A program made the position numbers and the translations under genes. The notes beneath the pieces are model-generated. The model was given only the letters and a program-made list of their open reading frames with translations, made no database searches and was not told where the DNA came from. A DNA stretch of 64,000 nucleotides from Wolfiporia cocos (Eukaryota; Basidiomycota; Agaricomycetes; Polyporales; Phaeolaceae): the NCBI GenBank assembly GCA_029448655.1, contig JACCLO010000010.1, positions 558,001-622,000 on the forward strand, read 5' to 3'. Positions 1-9,186 of this stretch are shown piece after piece. Position 1 is the stretch's first letter. Each line of letters begins with the position of its first letter.

Positions 1-1
1 C

Positions 2-187
2 GATGGCACTCGGACAGTTAAAATATGGGCAACGATTCTCTCTGATTTACAAAGTAGTCTCGCAGATCATTTTCTCACCGATCCTCACAATATCCATCGG
101 CAAAGCTCATATCGAAGTTCTGCACCATATACGCCCGACGATCTGTGCGGCCCTTCGTATTACAATGGGCTCATAAAGCTTCACTGA
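2..187 (+). CDS. WD40-repeat protein, C-terminal end (partial)
   Basis: The window opens inside a reading frame that begins with the end of a WD40 blade: DGTRTVKIW, the usual D-x-T-V-[RK]-[IVL]-W strand. About 50 further residues without a recognisable domain follow, then a TGA at 185-187. The upstream part of the gene lies outside the window, so the number of blades and any N-terminal domain (NACHT or other) cannot be seen. WD40 propellers are protein-interaction platforms; no specific role can be assigned. The single motif is short, and an intron after it could move the true end. Confidence 0.45.
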   Translation, partial: DGTRTVKIWATILSDLQSSLADHFLTDPHNIHRQSSYRSSAPYTPDDLCGPSYYNGLIKLH

Positions 188-1508
188 TGCGGAAGTAATT
201 TCATCATGGATGCGCAGGCTGAAGAGGCGGCTGGCGATTGGTAATACGAGAAGGAAAGGGCTGCTATATTTGGGATGCAGATGCGTTGCTCGCTCTACCG
301 GGAAGAAAAGCTTTCATGCCAATACGCCAAGAGAAAACTCTGCTTGAAGAGATGGAGTCTGCGGCGGAGCCCCGATCAGTCGCACCTGAAAAGAAATGCA
401 AGCATGTGACCGCTTGGGCCGACGGCGCAAGTCGTTCGATGCGTCGCATTCTACGTTTCATAGATGCGGAGCGGCCTGGAAGACGGCAACGCCACACGTT
501 CATGTCGATTGAATCTAGAGTGAAAATGTATATGTAGCACAACAATTGCTCACAATTGCATCGGTTCTGTACATTGTATCATTACTGAGGTCTAAGATCA
601 GTGCTGAAACACTACGGAGTGAACAAGGCGATAGCGCAGGAAACATCTGGTTCAAGATATTTCAGATGCATCGAGCCACTCAGCATCCTCGCATTCGTAT
701 TGCCCCAGCCACTTTCTGATATTAAATCGCGTCTTTTTAAAACGTGCCGATAGCGATTAATCATGTCAGTGCTCACGCACATGGGTATCAATAGATCATG
801 GAGCACCTGTATCATAATGGCCCGGGCCCCATATTACACATCGGATAAATGAGCGTCATTTACAGAGCATCGCGTAACTTGTATTGCGCATTCTGCACCG
901 GAGTTTTGACAGATGGTATCTAAGAGTCGAGATGGAACTATATCCGAAAGGTATTTGCATTCGCATTCTCGTCTTGTTTTGAGTCTCAGCATAGCTGAGT
1001 GACCCGCATCTGAGTGTATCATGCGTGACATTCGTACGTAAATGCACATCTTCCTCCGTATCCAGTAATAACAAACTCTCAAAGGTACAACACGTTCTCA
1101 GGAGCATTTGATTCTCGATATGATCCGAGTTCGTCTACGACAGTGCGATTGCCATATTTGTTGTAAGCGCGATGCGTGCAGTGGTATGAAGATAACAGGT
1201 ACGCTATAAACCTTCAAAAACAGCTATACGTGTGTAGTATCTCACCTGAAGATGTCATGTAGACAGATGCGTACAGCCATCTAAATGTAGATTGCCGCCT
1301 GGAGTGAACGTCTGCGATCAGGCCAATCACCCTTTCCGTGGCTATATAGCCCGAAGCATATCTTCAGGAAGCTAGCAATGTCTCCCTTCCCGCATAATGT
1401 CACTTTCCAGGCCAACAACAAGTGAGTGAATCTCATGCGATTTCTCAATAGCTTCTCATCATCATGCAGTCTACCCAACGTATACTTTCAATATGCAATT
1501 AGCGGTCG
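188..1508. other. No gene recognised
   Basis: A short frame at about 205-537 includes the phrase REGKGCYIWDADALLAL, but it has no usable start and no clear family. The first coding exon of the DUF6533 gene that follows probably lies near 1480-1508, because the recognisable part begins without an ATG. Nothing else stands out. Confidence 0.3.
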
Positions 1509-2005
1509 GTGTGCAGAGTTAAACACCTTCCTAGTGCCCTGACATTCAACTGCGAAGCACTCACCATATATGAGCACATTATCACTGTGAATCAGGAGAT
1601 ACTGTATACCTGGCGTTATAGGATGACGGCGACGACTATCATCTTACTTGTAAATCGGTATCTTCTGCTAGGTATCGCCATTGTCATGGTTTTTGATGCA
1701 CGTATACCGGTAAGATACAGATCAATCTGCCAATGTGAACGTGCTAAAAAGCATAGTGTAGAGGTCTAATGATTGCTCCTATATTTAATTGATGTCACTG
1801 ATGGTTCCAAATAGCGCAATCTGTCCCGAGGTATCTGCAATGTCCGAGGTCATGCAAGCCCTCCTTCTGACAATTGGAGCAGGTGAGCTGCATACATTCC
1901 TGTGAGAAATCTTCCAGCAAGATATGACGAGCTCACAGGATTCTCTGCTACACGGATTCTGGCAATTAGTGCATGGAAGGCATGGATAGTGGCATCTATT
2001 GCGTT

Positions 2006-2648
2006 TAGTGATGTGCCAGGCCCGGCTTTGGGCCATAGGCCGGGCCGGGCCAAGCCCTACTTGGGCCGGGCCAGGCCGGGCCCTACACCACGGCTTGAGA
2101 CGGCCCAGGGCCCGGCTTGTGTCTCAAGCCGGGCCGGGCCAAGCCGTGAGCCCCGGGCCTGAAAGCTCTCACAGATAAAACGTCTAGTAACTATGATATC
2201 AGGATATATATAGTAGCAGTATGCCATATTCCAATGTAGTATGTCTATATTTTTAAATTCAAGCAAAAGGATAGTCCCATGGATCATTGAATTCTTGGTG
2301 CTGAAGCCTGTCGCTCACTTTTGGGCGCCTATACGATGCCCCATTTGGAAGGCGCGCCACAGAGCACCGTGCCGGTGAAATGATGATTTCACACTATAAT
2401 CCACTAATTATTGAAGATACTGGAGCTTGGCTTTGTCAGAACATAGTTGGAGAAGGTACGTTATGAGTTTTTGTGGCTACAGTGATGATCATCCTCACAG
2501 TGCCAGGCCCCGGGCAAGCCCCAGGCCGGGCCGGGCCAAGCCGCGGGCCGTCAATGGGGGCCCGGCCTGAGGTTTTGAAAAGCCAAGGCCGTCCAAAGCC
2601 GGGCCAAAGCCGGGGCTTTTGAGCCGGGCCGGGCCTGGCACATCACTA
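2006..2648. mobile_element. Non-autonomous hAT-type element (MITE)
   Basis: The two ends are inverted repeats sharing 21 bp that begin TAGTGATGTGCCAGGCCCGG. They are flanked by identical 8 bp direct repeats ATTGCGTT (1998-2005 and 2649-2656). An 8 bp target duplication with TAGNGATG-like ends is characteristic of hAT DNA transposons. Both ends hold dense GGCCGGGCC-type subterminal repeats (2006-2160 and 2505-2648), and the middle (2165-2495) is AT-rich and has no transposase. The element is therefore non-mobile on its own. The perfect target duplication implies recent insertion. Confidence 0.88.
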
Positions 2649-3205
2649 ATTGCGTTGATATGTGGCATGGGGTTTCCAGCACTCATGATAGTATGGAAGT
2701 CGGTGCAAATACTCTTCCACGGCTGATTCTCTGTTCTTGGAAGCCGTTTTCATTACTTCAAGGACTAGATTCGAACACAATTATATGGAAGGATCGATTA
2801 TACATCATCCCCGATGTCTGCAAGGTTGTCAGTGCTGTGTCAGGCAGTACTTCCGGAATGTCAGTGATATATTGTGGTGACAACCATTTTCAAACTGACC
2901 TCGAACAGAAGTAAGCCTTGACCATTATGCCTGCGACTCAAGATATAATGTACCCTGCATGCAGCGTTATTTTTGCGCATCGGTGCAATCACATCAGACC
3001 TTCTTGTGATTATCACAACATGGGTTCAGGCAATCCGGGTTAACGGCATCAGTGGCATTACCTTGCGACGTTCCTTGCTTACTTTAATCCTCAGAGATGG
3101 TGAGCTCCTGAAGTCTCATTCATGGAAATATTACTCAAAAAAAAAGGGACTGCATATTTTTTGTGTGTTAGCATGCTGCTCCCTCCTTATCGTTGCTCAT
3201 ATTAA

Positions 3206-3319
3206 GCAGGGTGCTTGTTGCGGCCAACGTGGCCCAACTATTGCCGAGTTTCAATATATTGGGCAGGGTGCTTGTTGCGGCTAACGTAGTCCAACTATGG
3301 ACCGGAGGTATCAATGTAG
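3206..3319 (+). repeat. 57 bp in-frame tandem duplication
   Basis: The 18-mer GCAGGGTGCTTGTTGCGG occurs at 3206 and again at 3263, exactly 57 bp later. Similarity continues for about 35 bp and then fades. In the frame of the downstream DUF6533 exon it duplicates RVLVAANV[AV]QL. Because 57 is a multiple of three, the frame is kept. The duplicated region lies around a predicted membrane segment. Confidence 0.7.
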
Positions 3320-3699
3320 GTTCTGGTCATCTCAACACGGCGAAATCCTCACTGTTGCTCTGTAGACCGTTGAAGGGGAAATATCATACCTCTGTTGGCT
3401 GTGAGTATTTCGAGTTCCTTCTAACCGGTGCACTAACCAGCCTCCCTAGCTTCGCAACTGGTATCTTGACTTCAAGATTCATCTTCAATCTCCGTCAGTT
3501 TGCAGATGGTTCAGATGCAGGCACCGATCCCGAGTATAGCGCGACTATGAGCATCAATTTCCGCACACAGTCTAGGCTTCCATCCGACGCAGACGCTGCA
3601 GTGGGAAGTATTATAGGCAATATCGGAGCTCCACTTGACCACGGCTTTCCAGGTCTGGAAGAGAGCGGGTCTGACGATGAATATGAAGATGACGATTAA

Positions 3700-4222
3700 A
3701 GTTACCAGACTTTACGAGATGCCTCAGTGATTTGCGAGACACTGCTGTCAATACTCCAATTACGACCTGATTGTATCCAGAACACTGATTGCGTTTATAA
3801 ACGACTAAGAACGTAAATATGATTACCATTTGCTGATGAGCAGCCTTCGACGGCTGCATCGTGATCACATCCCCGTGCAAACACTTGATGAGTGATGGCC
3901 TCAAATTGCCACAACCATGTTGCGTCCGACAACCATACATACTAGGCATTTTTAGCAAAAATGCATTGAGATGAGTCGCCTGGTGGCATGTCAACCCCTC
4001 TCCCTGAAATGCGATGGGACATCGCATCACGTCGTTCAGATGCGTTAACAGGCCATGTCCAATAAATGCGAGATGCGAGCCGCAGCAGCTCAAGGACTAG
4101 TATGACAGTAGCAGCGGGATCTAATCGTACCAAATGCAATGCAAATGCGTGTGGGGGCATGAGTATTAAACATGATCGATGGACGGAGGCAGCGAGACGG
4201 GAGCAGGAGAAGCCGAGGCGCA
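3700..4222. other. Convergent intergenic region
   Basis: This stretch lies between the 3' end of the DUF6533 gene and the 3' end of the transporter gene on the opposite strand. No gene, RNA or repeat is recognised. Confidence 0.4.
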
Positions 4223-5895
4223 TCACGCCTTCCACGAGCCCTTCCTCCTCGAGTGCAGCGTGCGCGCGACCGCGAGGCACACAGTGCCTGCGAGGATGAC
4301 GACCTGCGTGCGCCACGGTGTTAGCAAATAGATAGGCAGCGGGAACGGAAGAGCGGCGCGTACCCCGCTGAACACGATTGGACGCGCCCACTGGTTGGTG
4401 GTCCCGAGCAGCGCACCGTCGATCGGCGTTCCTGTAAGCATCGCAAGCGACGAGAAGCAGTACCCGAAGCCGATGCGCAGTCTGCAATAGCTGTGTGAGC
4501 GGCGGCAGGGGAGAAAAAGAGAGAACGCGGGACGCACCCCATCTCGGCGGGGCTGCGCGACATCGACGCGAGCATCGGAGGGAGGAGGGAGATGACTGCC
4601 GGTGTGGTGAGTGACACAGGATAGATAGCGCATGAGGGGCGACTCACACGCGCCGCTGAACGCGCCGTAGAAGATGGCAAAGACGATGACCGCGCCGTTG
4701 CTGTTCGCCGCGGCGAACATGACAAAGACGAGCCCGCCGATGACCGCGGCCGTCGGCGTGAGCGTGTTGAACGCGCCGATGCGGTCTGCGATCCCGTTCG
4801 GGATCGTGCGCCCGAGGATCGACGCCGCGTTGAGGATCGCGATCTGCACTCAAAGCCGGTCGGCGCGGCGCTGGCGGACGAGAGGAGAGAGCACGTACGG
4901 TGTAGAACCCGAGCGTGCTCGAGAGCCCGTGCGCGTTGACGAACAGCTGGAGGTAAAAGTCTGGCGAGGCGCGCGTCAGCACGTGCGCACACGCATGCAG
5001 GAGGCACGTACACGGGAGGAAGACGCCCCAGAGGCCGAGGAACGCGCCGACGTTGGCGATGATGTACGGCGCGTCGGTGAGGATCGCAGCTATGCTCGGC
5101 TTCTCCGCGGGCTCGGGGATGCCGAGCGCACGCCGCTCCTTCGCGCTGGGCAGGCGCGTCGTGAGCAGGAAGTTGGCGATGATGAGCAAGCCGAGCGTCA
5201 TGAACGCGGCCGCGCGCACGCCCCACGCGAAGCCCGTGCTCCCCTGGAAGAGGCGGTTGAGCATGATCGGGTAGATGATCCCGCCCACGGACGAGCCCGT
5301 GAGCACGATGCCCATCGCAAGGCTGCGCCGGCGCCGCCAGTGGTGGGCCTGCACGGAGAGCGCGGGGACGAGGAGGAAGCCCGAGCCGAGGCCCACGCCA
5401 ACGCCCTGGGCGAGGATGAGCTGGTAGTACCGCGAGGGGTCTGCGAGCGAGAGCATCATCAGGCTAGGTGCGGTTGTCAGCGGTGCGGTGATTAGCGGGG
5501 CATAAGCGCGGGAGGCGCCACACGTACGAGAAGACATAGAGGACAGTGCCAAAGGCAATCTCGTGGTGGAAGTAGCCGGCGTCGAAGAGGCGGCCGGCGG
5601 GGAGGCCCATGAAGAAGAGGAAGAAGAGCTGGAGGGAGCCAATCCAGGCGATGTTGCTCGACGTCGAGGCATGGTGCTCGACGTAGTAGTCCTCGAAGAC
5701 ACCGAAACTGGACGCGAAGCCGAAGGTGGAGAAGGAGACGAGCCAGCCGCCGAGGACGGAGAGCCAGGCGCGCAGGCCGCCGTCAGGGATTGGGATGGCA
5801 GGCGGGGCCGCGGGCGCGGGCCTCTCCACGTCGGGGGCAGGGGAGACGGTGCGCTGGTCGCTGTTCTCCTGGGATGCTTTTTCGATGAGCGACAT
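4223..5895 (-). CDS. MFS transporter, monocarboxylate-porter-like
   Basis: The N-terminus (start codon at 5893-5895) is polar and Pro/Ala-rich. It is followed by the MCT-family entry motif PDGGLRAWLSVLGGWLVSF and helices with FGVFEDYY, IAWIGSLQLFFLFFMGLPAGRLFD, GVGLGSGFLLVPAL, WRRRRSLAMGIVLTGSSVGG, YLQLFVNAHGLSS, ILNAASILGRTIPNGIADRIG and LLGTTNQWARPIVFSGV. It ends LHSRRKGSWKA. This is the order expected for a 12-helix plasma-membrane porter (TC 2.A.1.13-like). Introns (about 50-70 bp) were placed by phase, for example 5464-5521, near 4961-5011 and 4844-4898; seven exons fit. In the family the substrates are small carboxylates or related solutes; the specific substrate cannot be read from sequence. 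No frame breaks were found. Confidence 0.85.
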
Positions 5896-6237
5896 GATGG
5901 TCGTGGCGGCAGGCAGCTGAGCAAGCGAGCGCGCGGGGTTATAAGCGCATCACCAGGCTCGGTCCGCGCCCGTTCGCAGCAGGGTGCATTCTCGGAAACC
6001 GAGCGTTCGCCCGAGTGCGCTGTCGCCCATGCGCTTCGGTCACCCGGCCAGAACGCCGATGCCCGACTTTGTGTGCTGTCAGCGCTCAGTGGCCCAAGCG
6101 TTGTCTCCATTGTCAGCGTTACGACTGTCTCAGTGTGCTGACCTTGTCACTGCATTTCCGGCGCAATCAGAGCGCCATCACGGACGCAGATGTGCTCATT
6201 GACGTGAGCTTGATCGAGGCCACCCCGCATCACGCGA
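5896..6237. other. Upstream region of the transporter gene
   Basis: This holds the presumptive promoter and leader of the minus-strand transporter. No TATA box stands out. Its right edge (6223-6237) is the left copy of the 15 bp direct repeat that flanks the retroposon-like insertion. Confidence 0.35.
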
Positions 6238-6331
6238 GTCGACCCTCCTTTCTCTCGTACCACCACCATCGCCTTAGGCGCTCACGTACCGTCCACCTAA
6301 ACAACACCCCCTACGCATCGTCCACCTCACC

Positions 6332-7462
6332 ATGAACACCCAACGCACCGTCCCGAGTACACAGAGGGTCCCTACCGACATCACCCCCGCTACCTTTGCC
6401 TTTGATCTTCTTTTCAACGCCGCCCAAAGCATTCACCGGGCGCATGAAACCACCCCATCAACATACGCTCTTCCTCTCTGGAAGACACACGTATCCTACC
6501 TTCTCACCGCTATCACCCATGGTGCCAACGAATTGGCCCACACCGAACTCCCCTCCCTGCTCACTTTGCAGCAGGATGTCAACAACCTTGCGCTACACCT
6601 CACCTCACTCCTAGCGCCTACGTTCCACAACCCTTTACCAACCCCCCCCACACCCTCCACCCCTAAGCCACGCACCACTCCATCCACGCCTCACCACAAA
6701 CACGTTTCCAACCGCTCTCTCCGGCCCACCCCGAAGAAGCTCGAACCGCGTCTACACTGGGTTCCGAATCGTCCCGAGACGCCACCTCGCACCCCATCCC
6801 CACGACCCACACCTCCTCGTACCCCATCACCCACTCCCAGTCATACCTCCGTCGCCTCAGTCGACACTGTCAACTTCCTGCTCGAACCACCCCTATACGA
6901 CCATCCTATTGGCCCCCTTGAGAAACCCCTATATGACCAACCTGCCGGTCCTATGGAGGGACCTATCTACGACCGCCCTGCTGGTCCTATGGAAGGACCA
7001 ATCTATTCTCACCCCGCCGGCCCCGAACCGTGGGGCAACGTACTATACGCACCTCCTCATATCTTCGTCCCCTCCCATTCTCTCACACTCCAAATCAACA
7101 ACGTCCTTAGACGTCCATCCCAGAACTCCGAGCCTTACGACTCTCACCTTCTCAGCATGGAATGGTACGAGGTAATCCGGAACACCATGTTCTGGTACCG
7201 TCTTCACCGTGCCAACGTCCAACATGCCGAACCGATTCAATTTTCCAACTTCAACTGGATCAACAACAACTCCACGAAGCTTCGATCCTCCATTTACGTA
7301 TCCTTCCCCGACGACGACACGCACGTCATCCTCGAACAAATCGAAGAATCTCTTGCTGGCGTTCAACGCATCGCCCGCAAACGCGACATATTCAACCCTC
7401 AGATCTCTTGGGAGATCGTCAACTCCACACCCATTTCTGCAGCGAGTTCTTCTGCATCGTAG
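6332..7462 (+). CDS. Intronless Pro/Thr-rich protein of the retroposon-like insertion (376 aa)
   Basis: This is one uninterrupted ORF, unlike the multi-exon genes around it. Residues 15-95 are likely helical. Residues 100-175 are disordered and rich in Pro, Thr and Ser (PPRTPSPRPTPPRTPSPTPS). Residues about 187-232 are four copies of a 12-residue unit, P-[LI]-Y-[DS]-x-P-x-G-P-[LM]-E-[KG]. The C-terminal 130 residues look folded (ending IARKRDIFNPQISWEIV before a Ser/Ala tail). No zinc knuckle, reverse transcriptase or endonuclease motif is visible. By position inside a tailed, target-duplicated insertion it could be an ORF1/nucleic-acid-binding protein; this is inference. The ATG at 6332 sits in a C-rich context. 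Confidence 0.6.
   Translation: MNTQRTVPSTQRVPTDITPATFAFDLLFNAAQSIHRAHETTPSTYALPLWKTHVSYLLTAITHGANELAHTELPSLLTLQQDVNNLALHLTSLLAPTFHNPLPTPPTPSTPKPRTTPSTPHHKHVSNRSLRPTPKKLEPRLHWVPNRPETPPRTPSPRPTPPRTPSPTPSHTSVASVDTVNFLLEPPLYDHPIGPLEKPLYDQPAGPMEGPIYDRPAGPMEGPIYSHPAGPEPWGNVLYAPPHIFVPSHSLTLQINNVLRRPSQNSEPYDSHLLSMEWYEVIRNTMFWYRLHRANVQHAEPIQFSNFNWINNNSTKLRSSIYVSFPDDDTHVILEQIEESLAGVQRIARKRDIFNPQISWEIVNSTPISAASSSAS
6890..7027 (+). repeat. Four 36 bp coding repeats
   Basis: Successive units read PLYDHPIGPLEK, PLYDQPAGPMEG, PIYDRPAGPMEG and PIYSHPAGPEPW. The middle copies are the most alike at the DNA level, indicating stepwise tandem expansion. Confidence 0.8.
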
Positions 7463-7750
7463 TTATACTTTTTCTACTCATTCTCCACCCATTTTCCCAA
7501 ATATTTATTGAACAGCGTCGGCCTAACTCGGGGCCCGTATGACGTCAGTTCCACTCCTTCGGAGTACCTACGACCCATTCCCCTCTCACCACGACTAACA
7601 AACATCCCACCGCTAACACCACCCTACTCGTATTTACGATACTCTTTACTTCCACTGTGGCTCTCGTTAGCTGCCGCACATGTACATAGGATACTGACTG
7701 CGGGGTATAAATGGTTGTCTCTCTCTCTCTCTCTCCCCCGCATCACGCGA

Positions 7751-9096
7751 TCACTGCTCCCCCGTATCTCCGATCGATCCTATACACCAAGCGTTTATGT
7801 TGGGTCCTCTGTTAGCAGGATCTGTATTTGTCGTTGAGCCACGTTCGAGACATCACGCGTTATGGCCCAGTGCTCATGGTATCATACATTTATGAGGTAA
7901 AGTATACCACTTGCGTAGACCAACAAAACGCTCCTTATCATGGCGATAATCGCAGATCGTGAGTCTCGATATGTTTATCTATTGTCGTTCAGTAGGCGGT
8001 GACGATGGCTTGTGTGTCCAATATAGGAACCGAATGGTGCTTGGTGGCCGCATGCAGATGCGCGTACCAGCAAGATGCACGCGTCTCTCCGCTCAGGATA
8101 TCCACTTTTGTCCCTCTCATAACGTTGAAATAACGATGCCGATGCACTCTTTGGCGTATCGCACCACACAAGTTCTGAGGTTTAGCGCCAAATATTGGCC
8201 GTCTACTCAATAACCACTGACACAACAGCCCATTGTAGGTAACCCATCCCATAGTCACGTAGGATTGACAAGGGCCACGAGAGAAGACGGCTGAAGGCAG
8301 AACAGTTTAATTCCAAAGCTACGTGACTGCTGGCTACTGTACCGTTTCAGTTATATACGCTTTCTGAAAGAGAAACAATGGAGAGACAGGCTAATCTAAC
8401 AATCAGTGACTTGTAATTAACAGAATCATCGTATATAGGCTAGTTGTGTGCCAAAGCACTAAACAGCCCCCATCGGGCGCCTTGGAGAACGACAGCAAAT
8501 GCGCACATGAGGCAAGCTACTGATGTCCTATGGTACCGCAACATCAAGTATTCTGACGCATACATGGACAGCGTAGAGACCGCCAGCTTGACGTGGCCCG
8601 AATGTCGCCACATCAATACCATGGAAGCAGGCAAATCAAAATCGATGATATACATATAGGCTGCAACCGCCTGGCGCGCGGGCATGTGCGACTCGTATTG
8701 GGCAATGTGACCATTAGATATTCCTCAAAGGCCAAAATGACCCCGACCGCTTTGTGTGGCCACACGACCTGCTCAGTACGCAGCATTGACACGTGCTCGG
8801 AGTGGCTCAGGAGCGCACTTCAGCGACACGGGTGCGCATTCCGCCAGTTGTCATGCTTCATAGACTCGTCGTTACGACGACCTCCGTGCGGCCCAAGCAA
8901 TATCCGCCGCGGAGTCGCCTTTTGATGCACAACACGTGGCGAGGCCAGGGCTCTCAGACCAGAGCAGGCGACCTGAGTGGCATCGTGGCCGCAGTGCCAC
9001 TCACAGCCAAGGCTCAGTTGTTTCACCCTGACACAATTTCGGAAGTCACAGAAGACCATCGTGGCGGGCCACAGGAGAACACCGACGCCCGTTGCC
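7751..9096. other. Region upstream of the first five-exon orphan gene
   Basis: No gene is recognised. From about 8195 onward the sequence is the left arm of a tandem segmental duplication and matches 11665-12620 in patches, for example GGCTGAAGG and the block beginning ATCCGCCGCGGAGT. It ends in a TATA box. Confidence 0.4.
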
Positions 9097-9102
9097 TATA
9101 AA
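9097..9102 (+). promoter_or_regulatory. TATA box of first five-exon orphan gene
   Basis: TATAAA lies 85 bp upstream of the ATG at 9187. A matching TATAAAA lies 89 bp upstream of the paralogue's ATG at 12622, within otherwise conserved upstream sequence. Confidence 0.55.
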
Positions 9103-9186
9103 TGTTAGACATCCCCCAGCCCGCATTCCGCATCCAGCGTATCCTCTCCTCTTCCTCCTTTATATAGGTCTATAACTGGCTCAATC

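Larger units (their letters stand above)
1509..3699 (+). pseudogene. DUF6533 seven-helix membrane protein gene, interrupted by a transposon
   Basis: The segments follow the fungal DUF6533 pattern in order. They are the N-terminal helix with EHIITVNQEILYTW and NRYLLLGIAIVMVFD (about 1575-1710); a helix SATRILAISAWKAWIVASIA (about 1940-2003); RIGAITSDLLVIITTWVQAI and LTLILRDG (about 2976-3100); and the C-terminal LTSRFIFNLRQ with SIIGNIGAPLDHG and an acidic end (to 3699). A 643 bp element (2006-2648) splits the fourth helix. Removing the element and one target copy restores an uninterrupted hydrophobic frame: IASIALICGMGFPALMIVW-like sequence continues past the junction. A 57 bp internal repeat lies at 3206-3319. 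The first exon with the ATG was not located. The family is widespread in Agaricomycetes; its function is unknown. With the insertion present, a full-length product is unlikely. Confidence 0.6.
6238..7735 (+). mobile_element. Candidate retroposon with (TC)n tail and 15 bp target duplication
   Basis: The 15 bp sequence CCCCGCATCACGCGA occurs at 6223-6237 and again at 7736-7750. The 1498 bp between them differ sharply from the flanks: the + strand is C-rich and G-poor from the first base after the left repeat. The segment holds a single long ORF and ends in TATAAATGG followed by a TC dinucleotide run that abuts the right repeat. Insertion with a 7-20 bp target duplication and a simple-sequence 3' tail is the signature of non-LTR (LINE-type) retrotransposition. 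No reverse transcriptase is present, so this may be an ORF1-only derivative. The family is inferred, not recognised. Confidence 0.6.

Noticed and set aside
205..537. Possible continuation of the WD40 gene or an aminotransferase-like piece (REGKGCYIWDADALLAL).
   Set aside because: No start codon, no further motif, and the short phrase can arise by chance. It could also be a decayed exon, but nothing supports a specific call.
4674..5495. Long + strand frame of 273 codons across the transporter gene.
   Set aside because: It is the antisense shadow of a GC-rich coding region. The minus strand encodes the conserved MCT motifs with proper introns.
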